A stretch of DNA of 64,000 bases from Streptomyces triticisoli (GCF_003270085.1 NZ_QFDQ01000068.1:1-64000), one strand, 5' to 3'; shown: positions 9,201-19,963, numbered from the stretch's first letter. Notes: generated from the sequence alone by a model not told the origin. Program-made: numbers and translations.

Positions 9201-10144
9201 GCCTCGACGTCACCGATCCGCTCGAGCGCGTCCACCACGAGATTCCAGAACCGCTCGTGGTCCAGCTTCACCGCGACCTGGGTGTGGCAGTCGTCCGGGG
9301 CGGGCGCCCGGAAGTCCGCCACGGTCATGCCTAGGGTGAGGGTGCCGGTGAGCTCGATGTCCACGGGCGCCTTGCGCACCGTCATGACGTCCGGGTCGAT
9401 GACGTACGCGACCGCGCACGGGTCGTGCACGGGCGGGAACCGGAAGCCCTGCGCCTGCTCGTACATCGCGCCGAAGAAGTCCAGCAGCTCCAGGACGAAC
9501 TTGGCGGGCCCGGTGCCGACCGCGGCGATCTTCTCGACGACATCGGGTGTCGCGAGCGCCTGGTGCGTCAGGTCGAGACCGACCATGGTGACCGGCCAGC
9601 TCTCGTTGAAGACGATGTGGGCGGCCTCGGGATCGATCTTGATGTTGAACTCGGCGACCGCGCTCCAGTTGCCCTCGTGGTAGCCGCCGCCCATCAGGAC
9701 GACCTCGCGGACTCGGGAGGCGATCCGCGGTTCCTTGCGGACCGCCATGGCGATGTTGGTCAGACCGGCGGTCGGCACGATCGTGATCTCACCCGGCTCG
9801 TGCGACATCACCGTGTCGATGATCAGGTCGACCGCGTGCCGGCGGTCCAGCTCCAGGGTCGGCTCGGGCAGCACGGGTCCGTCGAGCCCCGACTCGCCGT
9901 GGATGTCCGGCGCGATCTCGATGGGGCGCACCAGCGGCCTGGGGCAGCCCGCGGCGAAGGGCACTCCGGTGATCCCCGCGATGCGTGCCACGGACAGGGC
10001 GTTGCGGGTCACCTTCTCCAGGGTCTGGTTCCCGACCACGGTCGTGACGGCGACCAGCTCGATGTCGGGATTGCCGTGTGCCAGAAGCATGGCGATGGCG
10101 TCGTCATGGCCGGGGTCGCAGTCGAGGATGATCTTTCTGGCCAA
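9197..10144 (-). CDS. uriH: Nucleoside hydrolase, probably uridine-preferring
   Basis: This enzyme cleaves ribonucleosides to base plus ribose. The protein (315 residues) opens KIILDCDPGHDDAIAM, the DxDxGxDD calcium-site signature of inosine/uridine hydrolases, and has the VVLMGGGYHEGN and VHDPCAVAYVIDPD motifs with the late catalytic aspartate. A TTG start at 10144 is preferred: AAGGGG lies 7 bases upstream and the family begins here. The longer ATG frame (to 10279) would run through the LacI-type operators. The released ribose would feed the neighbouring ribokinase. Confidence 0.88.
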   Translation of the reverse strand: MARKIILDCDPGHDDAIAMLLAHGNPDIELVAVTTVVGNQTLEKVTRNALSVARIAGITGVPFAAGCPRPLVRPIEIAPDIHGESGLDGPVLPEPTLELDRRHAVDLIIDTVMSHEPGEITIVPTAGLTNIAMAVRKEPRIASRVREVVLMGGGYHEGNWSAVAEFNIKIDPEAAHIVFNESWPVTMVGLDLTHQALATPDVVEKIAAVGTGPAKFVLELLDFFGAMYEQAQGFRFPPVHDPCAVAYVIDPDVMTVRKAPVDIELTGTLTLGMTVADFRAPAPDDCHTQVAVKLDHERFWNLVVDALERIGDVEA

Positions 10145-10245
10145 CGGAGAGCCCCTTCGCTTGCTGAACTGTGGTGAAACCGATCTCCGGGGGACGCGCG
10201 GGCGGTCGAAGCCGGAGGGGCGCCGAGTGGGTTCGGCGCTGGGGG

Positions 10246-10386
10246 AAACGTTTGGGCAAACGTTCTCCCGAACGGTCACCTATTTTTCGCTCAGATGTCA
10301 ATGGCAACTACACCTTGTTTTTCGTCACACAGGTCCACGTCCCTCATCGCGCACATCGGAGGCGGGGAGCCGAGTGATAACGTTCT
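10246..10386. promoter_or_regulatory. Cluster of LacI-type AACGTT operators between uriH and uriR
   Basis: Two adjacent 8-mers, AAACGTTT (10246-10253) and AAACGTTC (10258-10265), lie near uriH. A third site, GATAACGTTCTC (10376-10387), lies nearer uriR. A central AACGTT or similar palindrome is typical of LacI-family operators. Sites on both sides of the divergent intergenic region suggest that UriR controls both transcripts. Confidence 0.6.
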
Positions 10387-10450
10387 CCGACACCGGTGCT
10401 GGAGGCGTGTGTTTGCCGGGAAGTCGACCGACAGAAGGGGCCGGAGCGCG

Positions 10451-11506
10451 GTGACCGAGGTGACCTTGCGGGACGTGGCCCGCGTGTCGGGCTGCTCCGT
10501 CGCCACGGTGTCCCGGGTGCTGGCCGGCACCCGTCCGGTGGGCGCCGAGACCGCGCGCCGCGTAAGGGCCGCGGCCGAAAGCCTCGGCTACCGGCCCAAC
10601 CAGGTCGCCCGTGCCCTGCGTAGCCGCTCCACCGGCACCATCGGCCTGGTGCTGCCGCAGATCATGAACCCCTTCTTCCCCTCCCTCGTGCGGGAGGTCG
10701 AGCACGCCCTGCACGCCGGGGGCCGCGGCCTGCTGCTCGCCGACTGCGACGACGACCCGGCGACCGAGGCGGACCGGATCACCGCCCTGCTGGACCGGCA
10801 GGTGGACGCGCTGCTGGTCATCCCCGTCGACGAAAAACGCAGCCGCGACGCCGTCGCGCTCGCGGCGGCCCGGGTGCCGCTGGTGCTGCTGGACCGGGCC
10901 TGCGGCCCCGGGATCGCCGACTCGGTGGCCGTCGACAACGCCGCCGGCATGGCCCTCGTCCTGGACCACCTGGCCGGCACCGGACGCCGCCGTTTCTGCT
11001 TCCTGGGCGCCGCCGGAACCGCCTCGACAGCCGTCGAGCGGCGCATCGCCTACGAGACCGGGGTCGCCGCTCTGGACCCATCGGCCCCCGGCCGCGTCGA
11101 ACTCGGCGACTTCTCCGTGGAATGGGGGCGGGCCGCGGTGGACCGGATCCGGCCGGCCCGCCCGGACGCCGTCATCTGCGCCAACGACCTCATCGCGGTC
11201 GGTGCGGTGCAACGCCTCCGGCAACTCGGCGTGGACGTGCCCGGCGAGGTCGCCGTCACCGGGTTCGACGACATCCCCATGGCGAGCCTCGCCGAACCGG
11301 CCCTGACCACGGTCCGCCAGCCGGCCGCCGAAGTGGCGGCCGAGGCGCTCCGGCTCCTCGACCAGCGGCTCGCCGGCAGGGGCGCGGAGGCACACCGGTC
11401 CGTCCGCCTCGCGCCCGAACTCGTCGTACGCGCCTCCAGCTCTGCCCGCGCCGCCGCGCCCAGAGCCGTCATCCCCAGCAGCAGAACCTCAGAGGAACAC
11501 CAGTGA
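10451..11506 (+). CDS. uriR: LacI-family regulator of uridine/ribose use
   Basis: This 351-residue regulator has an N-terminal LacI helix-turn-helix (VTLRDVARVSGCSVATVSRVLAGTRPV), the hinge GYRPNQVARALRS, and a periplasmic-binding-protein-like sugar domain ending in VAVTGFDDIPMASLAEPALTTVRQP. GTG at 10451 is chosen because the HTH begins three residues later; the upstream ATG frame crosses an operator. It overlaps the ribokinase start by 4 bases (GTGA). The effector is likely ribose or a phosphate of it, inferred from context. Confidence 0.85.
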   Translation: MTEVTLRDVARVSGCSVATVSRVLAGTRPVGAETARRVRAAAESLGYRPNQVARALRSRSTGTIGLVLPQIMNPFFPSLVREVEHALHAGGRGLLLADCDDDPATEADRITALLDRQVDALLVIPVDEKRSRDAVALAAARVPLVLLDRACGPGIADSVAVDNAAGMALVLDHLAGTGRRRFCFLGAAGTASTAVERRIAYETGVAALDPSAPGRVELGDFSVEWGRAAVDRIRPARPDAVICANDLIAVGAVQRLRQLGVDVPGEVAVTGFDDIPMASLAEPALTTVRQPAAEVAAEALRLLDQRLAGRGAEAHRSVRLAPELVVRASSSARAAAPRAVIPSSRTSEEHQ

Positions 11507-12396
11507 TCGCAGTCGTCGGAAGCCTCAACCTGGATCTCGTCACACCCGTTCCCCGGCACCCGGTGCCGGGCGAGACCGTGCTCGGTGGGGACATCGCCGA
11601 GCACCCCGGCGGCAAGGGGGCCAACCAGGCGGTCGCGGCGGCCCGGCTCGGCGGACAGGTCGCCATGATCGGCCGGGTCGGCGAGGACGACGCGGCCGAC
11701 GTGATGGCCGCGGCGGTACGCGCCGAGGGCGTGGACACCACGCACCTGGTCCGCACTCAAGGCGTGCCCACCGGGCGCGCGCTGATCGCCGTCAACCCGT
11801 CGGGCGAGAACTCCATCATCGTCAGCCCCGGCGCCAACTCCCGCCTGACCGCGGCCGACTGCCGAGGCGCCGCCGACGTGCTGGGCCGCGCCAAGGTCAC
11901 CGTCCTGCAGCAGGAGGTCCCCGACGAGGCCAACCACGCCGCCGCCGAACTGGCCGGAGGCATCGTCGTGCACAACCCCGCCCCCGCCGTCACCGGCGCC
12001 CTCCCGCCCCGCCATGTCGACGTGCTGGTCCCCAACCGCACCGAGTTGGCGGCCCTCGCCGGCACCCCGGAGCCGAGGACGGTCGACGAGGTCGTCGCCG
12101 CCGCGGGGAAACTGAGAGGCGCGGGCGCCGTGGTCGTCACCCTCGGCGGGGACGGCGTGCTGCTCCTGGAGGGCACCTCGTACCTGCACATCCCGGCCTT
12201 CACGGTCGAGCCGGTGGACACCACGGCGGCCGGTGACTGTTTCTGCGGCGCGCTCGCCGTCGAACTGGCCGAGGGCCGCGCCCTGGAACAGGCCGCCCGC
12301 TGGGCCTGCGCCGCGGCGGCACTCAGCACCACCCGCGCCGGTGCCCAGCCGTCACTGCCCCGCCGCGACGAGGTGGAGGCCTTCCTCCAGCGCTGA
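11503..12396 (+). CDS. rbsK: Ribokinase
   Basis: This is a PfkB-family sugar kinase (297 residues) that phosphorylates ribose to ribose 5-phosphate. N-terminal GSLNLDLV, the substrate-site EHPGGKGANQAVAAARLG and the anion-hole/catalytic motif DTTAAGDCFCGAL are present. The GTG at 11503 overlaps the regulator stop and follows an AGAGGAA ribosome site. Together with the hydrolase and transporter it completes a path from imported nucleoside to ribose 5-phosphate. Confidence 0.9.
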   Translation: MIAVVGSLNLDLVTPVPRHPVPGETVLGGDIAEHPGGKGANQAVAAARLGGQVAMIGRVGEDDAADVMAAAVRAEGVDTTHLVRTQGVPTGRALIAVNPSGENSIIVSPGANSRLTAADCRGAADVLGRAKVTVLQQEVPDEANHAAAELAGGIVVHNPAPAVTGALPPRHVDVLVPNRTELAALAGTPEPRTVDEVVAAAGKLRGAGAVVVTLGGDGVLLLEGTSYLHIPAFTVEPVDTTAAGDCFCGALAVELAEGRALEQAARWACAAAALSTTRAGAQPSLPRRDEVEAFLQR

Positions 12397-12512
12397 GACC
12401 CCACCCGGCCAGCCCGGCCGCGATGCGCTTCGCGAGGAGCTGGTCCCCCGCAGCGGACGACAAAAGGCAAAGGCAAGGAAGTCACCCACTCCTTGCCACT
12501 CTCAACGTATAG

Positions 12513-14051
<1,539 letters not shown>

Positions 14052-14159
14052 GGGCCGCGGGGGCGCGAAAAGGCGGGGCCCCTCTCCGCCTGGTGGGCCG
14101 AACACGGGCGCCGGCCGCGCACGCGCCTGTGAGAAGGACCACCTGAGCTGGGGTTCTCT

Positions 14160-14257
14160 TTGACATTAGAGACCCTTATGGCAGATAAAGATGATGCTTT
14201 GGCCACCTATTCACGCGGCGTGACATCTGCGGCGTGATACCGACGAACGCTGCGTGA
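14160..14257 (+). promoter_or_regulatory. Promoter and palindromic operator ahead of the peptide-transport operon
   Basis: TTGACA (14160-14165) is followed after 18 bases by GATAAA. Downstream is a palindrome TCACGC-G-GCGTGA (14211-14223), then repeated half-sites GCGGCGTGA (14229-14237) and GCTGCGTGA (14249-14257). The locally AT-rich sequence and clustered half-sites suggest a repressor or activator site for the DUF1684/ABC operon. No regulator gene is adjacent. Confidence 0.45.
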
Positions 14258-14269
14258 ATGAGTCCTGAC

Positions 14270-14998
14270 ATGCCCCAGTCCGCCCCCGGCCTGCCCGCCG
14301 CTGCTCCCGCGGGGGAGTGGCAGGCCTGGCGCGCGGAGCGTCATCGGGCCCTCACCTCGCCGACCGGGAACCTCGCCCTCGTCGAGACCCGCTGGCTGCC
14401 GGCCGGTGAACGCCCCGACCCCGAGGCCGCCCGCACCGGCCGGCCGCACACGGTGACCGTGACCACGCTCCAGCGCACCGACCTCGCCACCGGCGAGAGG
14501 GAGCACGGCCTGCGGTTCTGGGACGCCGACTCGCCCGCCGTCCGCCACTTCGACCGGGTCGACGTCTTCCCCTACGACCCGGCCTGGGTGCTCGCGGCCA
14601 CCTACACGCCCGTGCCCGGAGCCCGGCGCGTCCCCTTCGAGCACATCCGGGACAACGGCGGCACCCGTGACCTCGTCGTCCCCGGCGACATCACCCTCAC
14701 CGTCGACGGCCGCGCCTACACCCTCAGCGCCTTCGACGACGACGGCTCCCTGCTGCTCGTCTTCGGCGACCCCACCAACGGCGACACCACCTACGGAGCC
14801 GGCCGCTTCCTCTTCGTCCGGCGCACCGAGGACGACCACCGCGTCCTGCTCGACTTCAACCGCGCCTTCGTGCCGCCCTGCGGATTCTCCGACCAGTACA
14901 ACTGTCCGATGCCGCCGCGGCAGAACCGCTTCCACCTGCGCGTCGAGGCCGGCGAGAAGCTCCCCGTCCTCCGCGGCGGCTTCCCCGCGCAGCACTGA
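14270..14998 (+). CDS. DUF1684-family protein
   Basis: This protein of about 242 residues has the DUF1684 pattern: an N-terminal helix (WQAWRAERHRALTSPTGNLALVETRWL), a central VPGDITLTVDGRAYTLSAFDDDGSLLLVFGDPTNGDTTYGAGRFLFV, and LDFNRAFVPPCGFSDQYNCPMPPRQNRF. Function is unknown. ATG 14258 is also in frame; 14270 is an equally good choice. It is 46 bases ahead of the lipoprotein gene on the same strand and probably shares its transcript. Confidence 0.8.
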   Translation: MPQSAPGLPAAAPAGEWQAWRAERHRALTSPTGNLALVETRWLPAGERPDPEAARTGRPHTVTVTTLQRTDLATGEREHGLRFWDADSPAVRHFDRVDVFPYDPAWVLAATYTPVPGARRVPFEHIRDNGGTRDLVVPGDITLTVDGRAYTLSAFDDDGSLLLVFGDPTNGDTTYGAGRFLFVRRTEDDHRVLLDFNRAFVPPCGFSDQYNCPMPPRQNRFHLRVEAGEKLPVLRGGFPAQH

Positions 14999-15044
14999 TC
15001 ACCCCACCGCTTCCCGCACCGCAGCACGAAAGAGCTCCTCACCC

Positions 15045-16565
15045 ATGCGCCTCAACAAGACGTTCCTGTACGGCACCGCCACCGCGGCCACCCTCGCCCT
15101 GACCCTCACCGCCTGCGGCGGCTCCGGCTCGGGCGGCAGCGCCTCGGGCGGCACCTGGGACAAGAACGCCACCGTCAACATCGGCTCCCTCTACGAGCCG
15201 CAGAACCTCGACAACACCGCCGGCGGTGGCCAGGGCGTGACCGAGGCCCTCAACGGCAACGTCTACGAAGGGCTGTTCAAGCTCACCGACGACGGCAAGG
15301 TCGAGAAGCTGCTCGCCGAGGACTACAAGGTCGGCGACGACGGGCTCACCTACACCTTCACCCTGCGCGACGGCGTGAAGTTCCACAGCGGCAAGCAGCT
15401 GACCAGCCAGGACGTCAAGTACAGCCTGGAGAGGGTCATCGCGGACGACTCCCAGTCCGCCCGCAAGAGCAACCTCGAGGTCATCAAGGACATCGCCACC
15501 CCCGACGCGCGGACGGTCGAGGTCACGCTGTCGAAGAAGTCGATCTCCTTCGTCTACAACCTCACCTACGTCTGGATCGTCAACTCCCAGGCGAAGGACC
15601 TGAAGACGGCCGAGGACGGCACCGGCCCCTACACGCTGGACAAGTGGACCCGCGGCTCCGCCCTCAGCCTCGACCGGTTCCCCGGCTACTGGGGAGACGC
15701 CGCGAGCAACAAGCGCGTCGTCTTCCACTACTACAAGGACGCCACCGCGCTGAACAACGCGCTGCTGACCAACGCCGTCGACGTGGTCACCAGCGAGCAG
15801 TCGCCCGACGCCCTCGACCAGTTCAAGAACAACCCCGCCTACAAGGTCACCGACGGCAACTCCACCACCAAGCTGCTGCTCGCCTTCAACAACAGGGCCA
15901 AGCCCTTCACCGACGTCAAGGTGCGACAGGCCGTCTCCGCCGCCATCGACGACAAGAAGCTGCTGCAGTCCGTCTGGGGCGAGTACGGCAAGCTCATCGG
16001 CTCGATGGTGCCGCCCTCCGACCCCTGGTACGAGGACCTCACCAAGGTCAACGCCCACGACCCGGACCGCGCCAGGAAGCTGCTCGCCGAGGCCGGCTAC
16101 GACAAGGGCTTCAGCTTCACCCTCGACACCCCGAACTACGACCCGCACCCCACCGCCGCGACCTTCATCAAGTCCGAGCTCGCCAAGGTCGGCGTCGACG
16201 TGAAGATCAACACGATCACGTCGGACGAGTGGTACACGAAGGTCTACAAGAACCGCGACTTCACGGCCACGCTCCAGGAGCACGTCAACGACCGCGACCT
16301 GGTCTGGTACGGCAACCCCGACTTCTACTGGGGCTACGACGACAAGCAGGTCACGCGGTGGGTCCAGCAGGCCGAGGAGGCCTCCACCACCGACGAGCAG
16401 ACCGAACTGCTGAAGAAGGTGAACCGCAAGACCGCCGAGGACGCGGCCAGCGACTGGCTCTACCTCTACCCCCAGATCGTCGTCGCGAGCAGCAAGCTGT
16501 CCGGCTACCCGGTCAACGGCCTCAACTCGCAGTTCTACGCCTACGACATCGAGAAGAAGGGCTGA
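15045..16565 (+). CDS. ABC peptide-type substrate-binding lipoprotein
   Basis: This family 5 extracellular solute-binding protein (506 residues) is the lipid-anchored receptor of the importer encoded downstream. The signal peptide ends in a lipobox with Cys (LTLTAC, then GGSGSGG). SBP_bac_5 features include LAEDYKVGDDGLTYTFTLRDGVKFHSGKQLTSQDVKYSLERV and the VRQAVSAAIDDKKLL segment. It is lysine-rich for this genome, as usual for secreted binding proteins. Its stop shares bases with the permease start (TGATG). The ligand could be oligopeptides, but the family also takes nickel, opines and sugars. Confidence 0.9.
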   Translation: MRLNKTFLYGTATAATLALTLTACGGSGSGGSASGGTWDKNATVNIGSLYEPQNLDNTAGGGQGVTEALNGNVYEGLFKLTDDGKVEKLLAEDYKVGDDGLTYTFTLRDGVKFHSGKQLTSQDVKYSLERVIADDSQSARKSNLEVIKDIATPDARTVEVTLSKKSISFVYNLTYVWIVNSQAKDLKTAEDGTGPYTLDKWTRGSALSLDRFPGYWGDAASNKRVVFHYYKDATALNNALLTNAVDVVTSEQSPDALDQFKNNPAYKVTDGNSTTKLLLAFNNRAKPFTDVKVRQAVSAAIDDKKLLQSVWGEYGKLIGSMVPPSDPWYEDLTKVNAHDPDRARKLLAEAGYDKGFSFTLDTPNYDPHPTAATFIKSELAKVGVDVKINTITSDEWYTKVYKNRDFTATLQEHVNDRDLVWYGNPDFYWGYDDKQVTRWVQQAEEASTTDEQTELLKKVNRKTAEDAASDWLYLYPQIVVASSKLSGYPVNGLNSQFYAYDIEKKG

Positions 16566-17530
16566 TGGCCCGCTATCTCCTGCGCCGCCTCGCCTTCCTC
16601 CTGGTGTCGCTGGGCCTGGCGAGCGTGGTGCTGTTCGCCCTGCTGCGCATGCTGCCGGGCGACCCGGCCAACGCGCTCACCGCGGTGGGCGCGAGCCCCG
16701 AACAGATCGCCGCGGCACGGCAGGCCATCGGATCCGACAGGCCGCTGCCCGAGCAGTTCACCCACTGGCTCGGGCAGCTGGCGAACGGCGACCTGGGCAC
16801 CTCCTTCGTCAGCTCGTTGCCCGTCGGACCCGAGGTCACCTCCCGGCTGAACGTCACCGTGCCGCTGACGCTCGCCGCGTTCGTCCTCGCCGTCCTCATT
16901 GCCGTACCCGCCGGGTTCGTCGCCGCACACAAACGGCACACCTGGTACGGCGCGCTGCTCAATGGCGTGTCCCAACTGGGCATCGCCGTCCCGGTGTTCT
17001 GGCTCGGGATGATCCTCATCGCCGTCTTCGCGCTGAACGCCGGCTGGCTCCCGGCCGGCGGCTTCCCCCCGGACGGCTGGTCGGAGCCGGCCGAGGCGAT
17101 CCGCGCACTCGTCCTGCCGGTCGCCACCATCGCCCTGGTGATGAGCGCGTCCCTGATCCGCTACGTCCGCTCCGCCACCCTTGACGTCCTCGGCAGCGAC
17201 TACCTGCGCACCGCCCGCGCCCTGGGGGCCTCGTTCGGACGGGCCATGTGGCGGCACGGCCTGCGCAACGCCTCCGTACCGGTCATCTCCATCCTCGGCA
17301 TCGAGCTGGCCTCGACGCTGCTCGGCGCGGTCGTCGTGGAGTCGGTGTACGCGCTGCCGGGCCTCGGCTCCCTGCTCGCCACCGGCATCGCTCAGCACGA
17401 CTACCCGGTCGTCCAGGGCGTGCTGTTCGTCTCCACCCTGGCCGTGCTGCTCATCGGCTTCGTCGCCGACCTGGCCCAGCGGATCATCGACCCGCGGCTG
17501 CGCGGACGACTCTCGGGAGGCGCCCGATGA
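16565..17530 (+). CDS. ABC transporter permease, DppB type
   Basis: This integral membrane subunit (321 residues) of the peptide-type importer begins MARYLLRRLAFLLVSLGLAS and has the DppB/OppB N-terminal region LPGDPANAL. The EAA loop that contacts the ATPases reads SDYLRTARALGASFGRAMWRHGLRNA. About six membrane segments are visible. The start overlaps the binding-protein stop, and the end overlaps the next permease by 4 bases. Confidence 0.93.
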   Translation: MARYLLRRLAFLLVSLGLASVVLFALLRMLPGDPANALTAVGASPEQIAAARQAIGSDRPLPEQFTHWLGQLANGDLGTSFVSSLPVGPEVTSRLNVTVPLTLAAFVLAVLIAVPAGFVAAHKRHTWYGALLNGVSQLGIAVPVFWLGMILIAVFALNAGWLPAGGFPPDGWSEPAEAIRALVLPVATIALVMSASLIRYVRSATLDVLGSDYLRTARALGASFGRAMWRHGLRNASVPVISILGIELASTLLGAVVVESVYALPGLGSLLATGIAQHDYPVVQGVLFVSTLAVLLIGFVADLAQRIIDPRLRGRLSGGAR

Positions 17531-18405
17531 CCCGGACAGACGTGCTCAGGCCCGTACGGGACGAGAAGGCACCGCCGCGCGGGCGCCAGCCGCGGGGCTC
17601 CGCCACCCTCGTCACCGGCTGCGTCCTGGCCGGTCTCATCGCGCTGCTCGCCCTGGTCTCCCTGTTCTGGCTGCCCTATCCCGCCGACGACACCTCCGGC
17701 GGACGGCTGGCCGGCCCCGGGGGCGGACACCTGCTGGGCACCGACAAGCTCGGACGCGACCTGTTCACCCAGGTGATGACCGGCTCGCGGATCGCCGTCC
17801 AGGCGGGCCTGGGGTCGGTGCTCATCGCCGCCGCGATCGGCGTCACCCTCGGTGTGCTCACCGCGTTCGCGCAGGGATGGCTCGACGACACGCTCGCGGC
17901 GTTCCTCGACATCCTGATCGCCTTCCCGACGCTGCTGCTCGCGATGCTCATCGTCGCCGCCCGCTCGGCGACCCTCGGCTCGGCCGTCCTCGCGATCGGC
18001 CTGGCGCAGAGCGCGGTCGTCGCCCGGCTGGTGCGCGTCCTCGTCAAGCGGGTGCTGGCGCAGGACTACATCACCGCCGCCCGCACCTCCGGCACCTCCT
18101 GGCCCCGGACCGTGGCCGGCCACGTGCTGCCCAACATCTGGCCCACCCTTGTGGTCAACCTCGCCCTCCAGTTCGGGCTCGCCGTACTGGCCGAGGCCGG
18201 ACTGTCCTACCTCGGGCTCGGCGCACCCCCGCCGAACGCCTCGTGGGGCCGGATGCTCCAGGAGGCCCAGGCCACCTTCACCACCGCCCCGGCGGGCGCG
18301 CTCGCCCCCGGCATCCTGCTCGTCCTGCTCGTCATCGGCGTCAACCTCATCGCCGACGGCCTGCGCGACACCCTCGACCCGGCCACCCGCGGCAGGCGCG
18401 CATGA
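17527..18405 (+). CDS. ABC transporter permease, DppC type
   Basis: This is the second membrane subunit (292 residues). It shows the DppC signature after the first helix (HLLGTDKLGRDLFTQVMTGSRIAVQAGLGSV), the EAA loop QDYITAARTSGTSWPRTVAGHVLPN, and AEAGLSYLGLGAPPPNASWGRML. It is flanked by 4-base overlaps on both sides, consistent with stoichiometric coupling. Confidence 0.93.
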   Translation: MTRTDVLRPVRDEKAPPRGRQPRGSATLVTGCVLAGLIALLALVSLFWLPYPADDTSGGRLAGPGGGHLLGTDKLGRDLFTQVMTGSRIAVQAGLGSVLIAAAIGVTLGVLTAFAQGWLDDTLAAFLDILIAFPTLLLAMLIVAARSATLGSAVLAIGLAQSAVVARLVRVLVKRVLAQDYITAARTSGTSWPRTVAGHVLPNIWPTLVVNLALQFGLAVLAEAGLSYLGLGAPPPNASWGRMLQEAQATFTTAPAGALAPGILLVLLVIGVNLIADGLRDTLDPATRGRRA

Positions 18406-19202
18406 CCCTCCTCGACGTCCGCGGGCTGACCGTCCGCACCGGTGACGGCCGCACCCTGGTCGACGACGTGTCCTTCACCGTGGCCGGCGGCGAACGCCTC
18501 GGCCTCATCGGCGAGTCCGGCTCCGGAAAGTCCCTGACCACGCTCGCCGTGCTCGGCCTGCTGCCCGACGGCATGACCGCCACCGGCAGCGTCGAACTCG
18601 CGGGCACCCAGGTCATCGGCGCCCCCGAGAAGCGGCTCACCACCGTCCGCGGCCGGGACGCCGCCGCCGTCTTCCAGGAGCCGCTCACCGCGCTCGACCC
18701 GCTGATGCGCGTGGGCCGCCAGATCGCCGGACCCCTCGGCCGGCGCACCGGCCTGAAGGGCAAGGACCTGCGGCGCGCCGTGGCCCACGCCCTCGCACAG
18801 GTACGGCTGCCCGACCCCGAGCGCATCGCCCGCGCGTTCCCGCACGAGATCTCCGGCGGACAGCGCCAGCGCGTGGCCCTCGCCATGGCCCTGGCCTGCG
18901 AACCCAGGCTGCTCGTCGCGGACGAGCCGACCACCGCCCTGGACGTGTCCGTGCAGGCCGAGATGCTCGAACTCATCGACACGCTGGTCCGTGAGCGCGA
19001 GATGGCCGTGCTGTTCGTCAGCCACGACCTCGCCGTGGTGGCCAAGGTGACCGACCGCGCCCTGGTACTGAAGGACGGGCGGGTCGTGGAGGAAGGCGCG
19101 GTCCACACCATCGTCGGCGCACCCCGCGAGGAGTACACCAAGGCCCTCGTGGCCAGTGCCCGGCGACTTGAGTCCGCCCTGGACCTGAGGAGCGCGCGAT
19201 GA
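18402..19202 (+). CDS. ABC transporter ATP-binding protein, DppD type
   Basis: This is the first ATPase subunit (266 residues). It has Walker A GESGSGKS, Q-loop FQEPLTALDPL, signature ISGGQRQRVALAMAL, Walker B LLVADEPTTALD and switch FVSHDL. The C-terminal peptide-transporter extension is short. The start overlaps the permease stop, and its stop overlaps the next ATPase. Confidence 0.93.
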   Translation: MTLLDVRGLTVRTGDGRTLVDDVSFTVAGGERLGLIGESGSGKSLTTLAVLGLLPDGMTATGSVELAGTQVIGAPEKRLTTVRGRDAAAVFQEPLTALDPLMRVGRQIAGPLGRRTGLKGKDLRRAVAHALAQVRLPDPERIARAFPHEISGGQRQRVALAMALACEPRLLVADEPTTALDVSVQAEMLELIDTLVREREMAVLFVSHDLAVVAKVTDRALVLKDGRVVEEGAVHTIVGAPREEYTKALVASARRLESALDLRSAR

Positions 19203-19963
19203 CCCCCGTACTGGAACTGTCCGACGTCGCGCTGCGCTACCGGGGCAGCACGCACAACGTGGTCGAGGGCGTCTCCCTCGCGGTCGAGGCCGGACACAGT
19301 CTCGCCCTGGTCGGCGAGTCGGGAGCGGGCAAGACCACGCTGCTGCGACTGCTGCTGGGACTTGCCCGCCCCACCGCCGGCCAGGTCCGCTTCGACGGCA
19401 CCGGGCTGTCCGGGCGGAACCGGGAGCAGATGCGCCGCTTCCGGCGCAGCGTCCAGTGCGTCTTCCAGGACCCCTACTCCTCGCTCGACCCGCGCCGCCG
19501 CGTGGGCGCCACCGTCGCGGAACCGCTGCTCTCCCTCGGCATCGACCGCCGCGCCACGGCCGGACCGAAGGTGGCCGCGGCCCTGGAGCGGGTCGGCCTG
19601 CCGGCCGATGCGGCAGGCCGCTATCCGCACGAGTTCTCCGGCGGACAGCGCCAGCGGATCGCCATCGCCCGCGCCACCGTCTGCTCACCGCGGGTCCTGC
19701 TGGCCGACGAACCCGTGAGCGCGCTCGACGTCACCACCCGGGTGAAGGTGGTCGACCTGCTGGCCGAGCTCAAGCAGGAGCAGGGGCTGACGCTCGTGAT
19801 GGTCTCCCACGACCTGTCGGTCGTCGCCTCCCTGTGCGAGCGCACCGCCGTCCTGGAACGCGGCCGTGTGGTCGAACACGGCGACACCGCCCAGGTACTG
19901 GGCCGGCCCGCGCACCCGTACACCCGCCACCTGATCGACAGCGTGCCGCGGCTGCCGGCCTGA
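19199..19963 (+). CDS. ABC transporter ATP-binding protein, DppF type
   Basis: This is the second ATPase (254 residues), pairing with the DppD-type subunit. Walker A is GESGAGKT, followed by VFQDPYSSLDPRRRVG, FSGGQRQRIAIARA, Walker B VLLADEPVSALD and VSHDLSVV. It ends the five-gene importer operon and stops 14 bases from the end of the convergent P450 gene. Confidence 0.93.
   Translation: MTPVLELSDVALRYRGSTHNVVEGVSLAVEAGHSLALVGESGAGKTTLLRLLLGLARPTAGQVRFDGTGLSGRNREQMRRFRRSVQCVFQDPYSSLDPRRRVGATVAEPLLSLGIDRRATAGPKVAAALERVGLPADAAGRYPHEFSGGQRQRIAIARATVCSPRVLLADEPVSALDVTTRVKVVDLLAELKQEQGLTLVMVSHDLSVVASLCERTAVLERGRVVEHGDTAQVLGRPAHPYTRHLIDSVPRLPA

Noticed and set aside
10144-10279. Longer ATG start for the nucleoside hydrolase
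   Set aside because: It would add 45 unrelated residues and place coding sequence over the LacI-type operators; the TTG with a ribosome site fits the family start.
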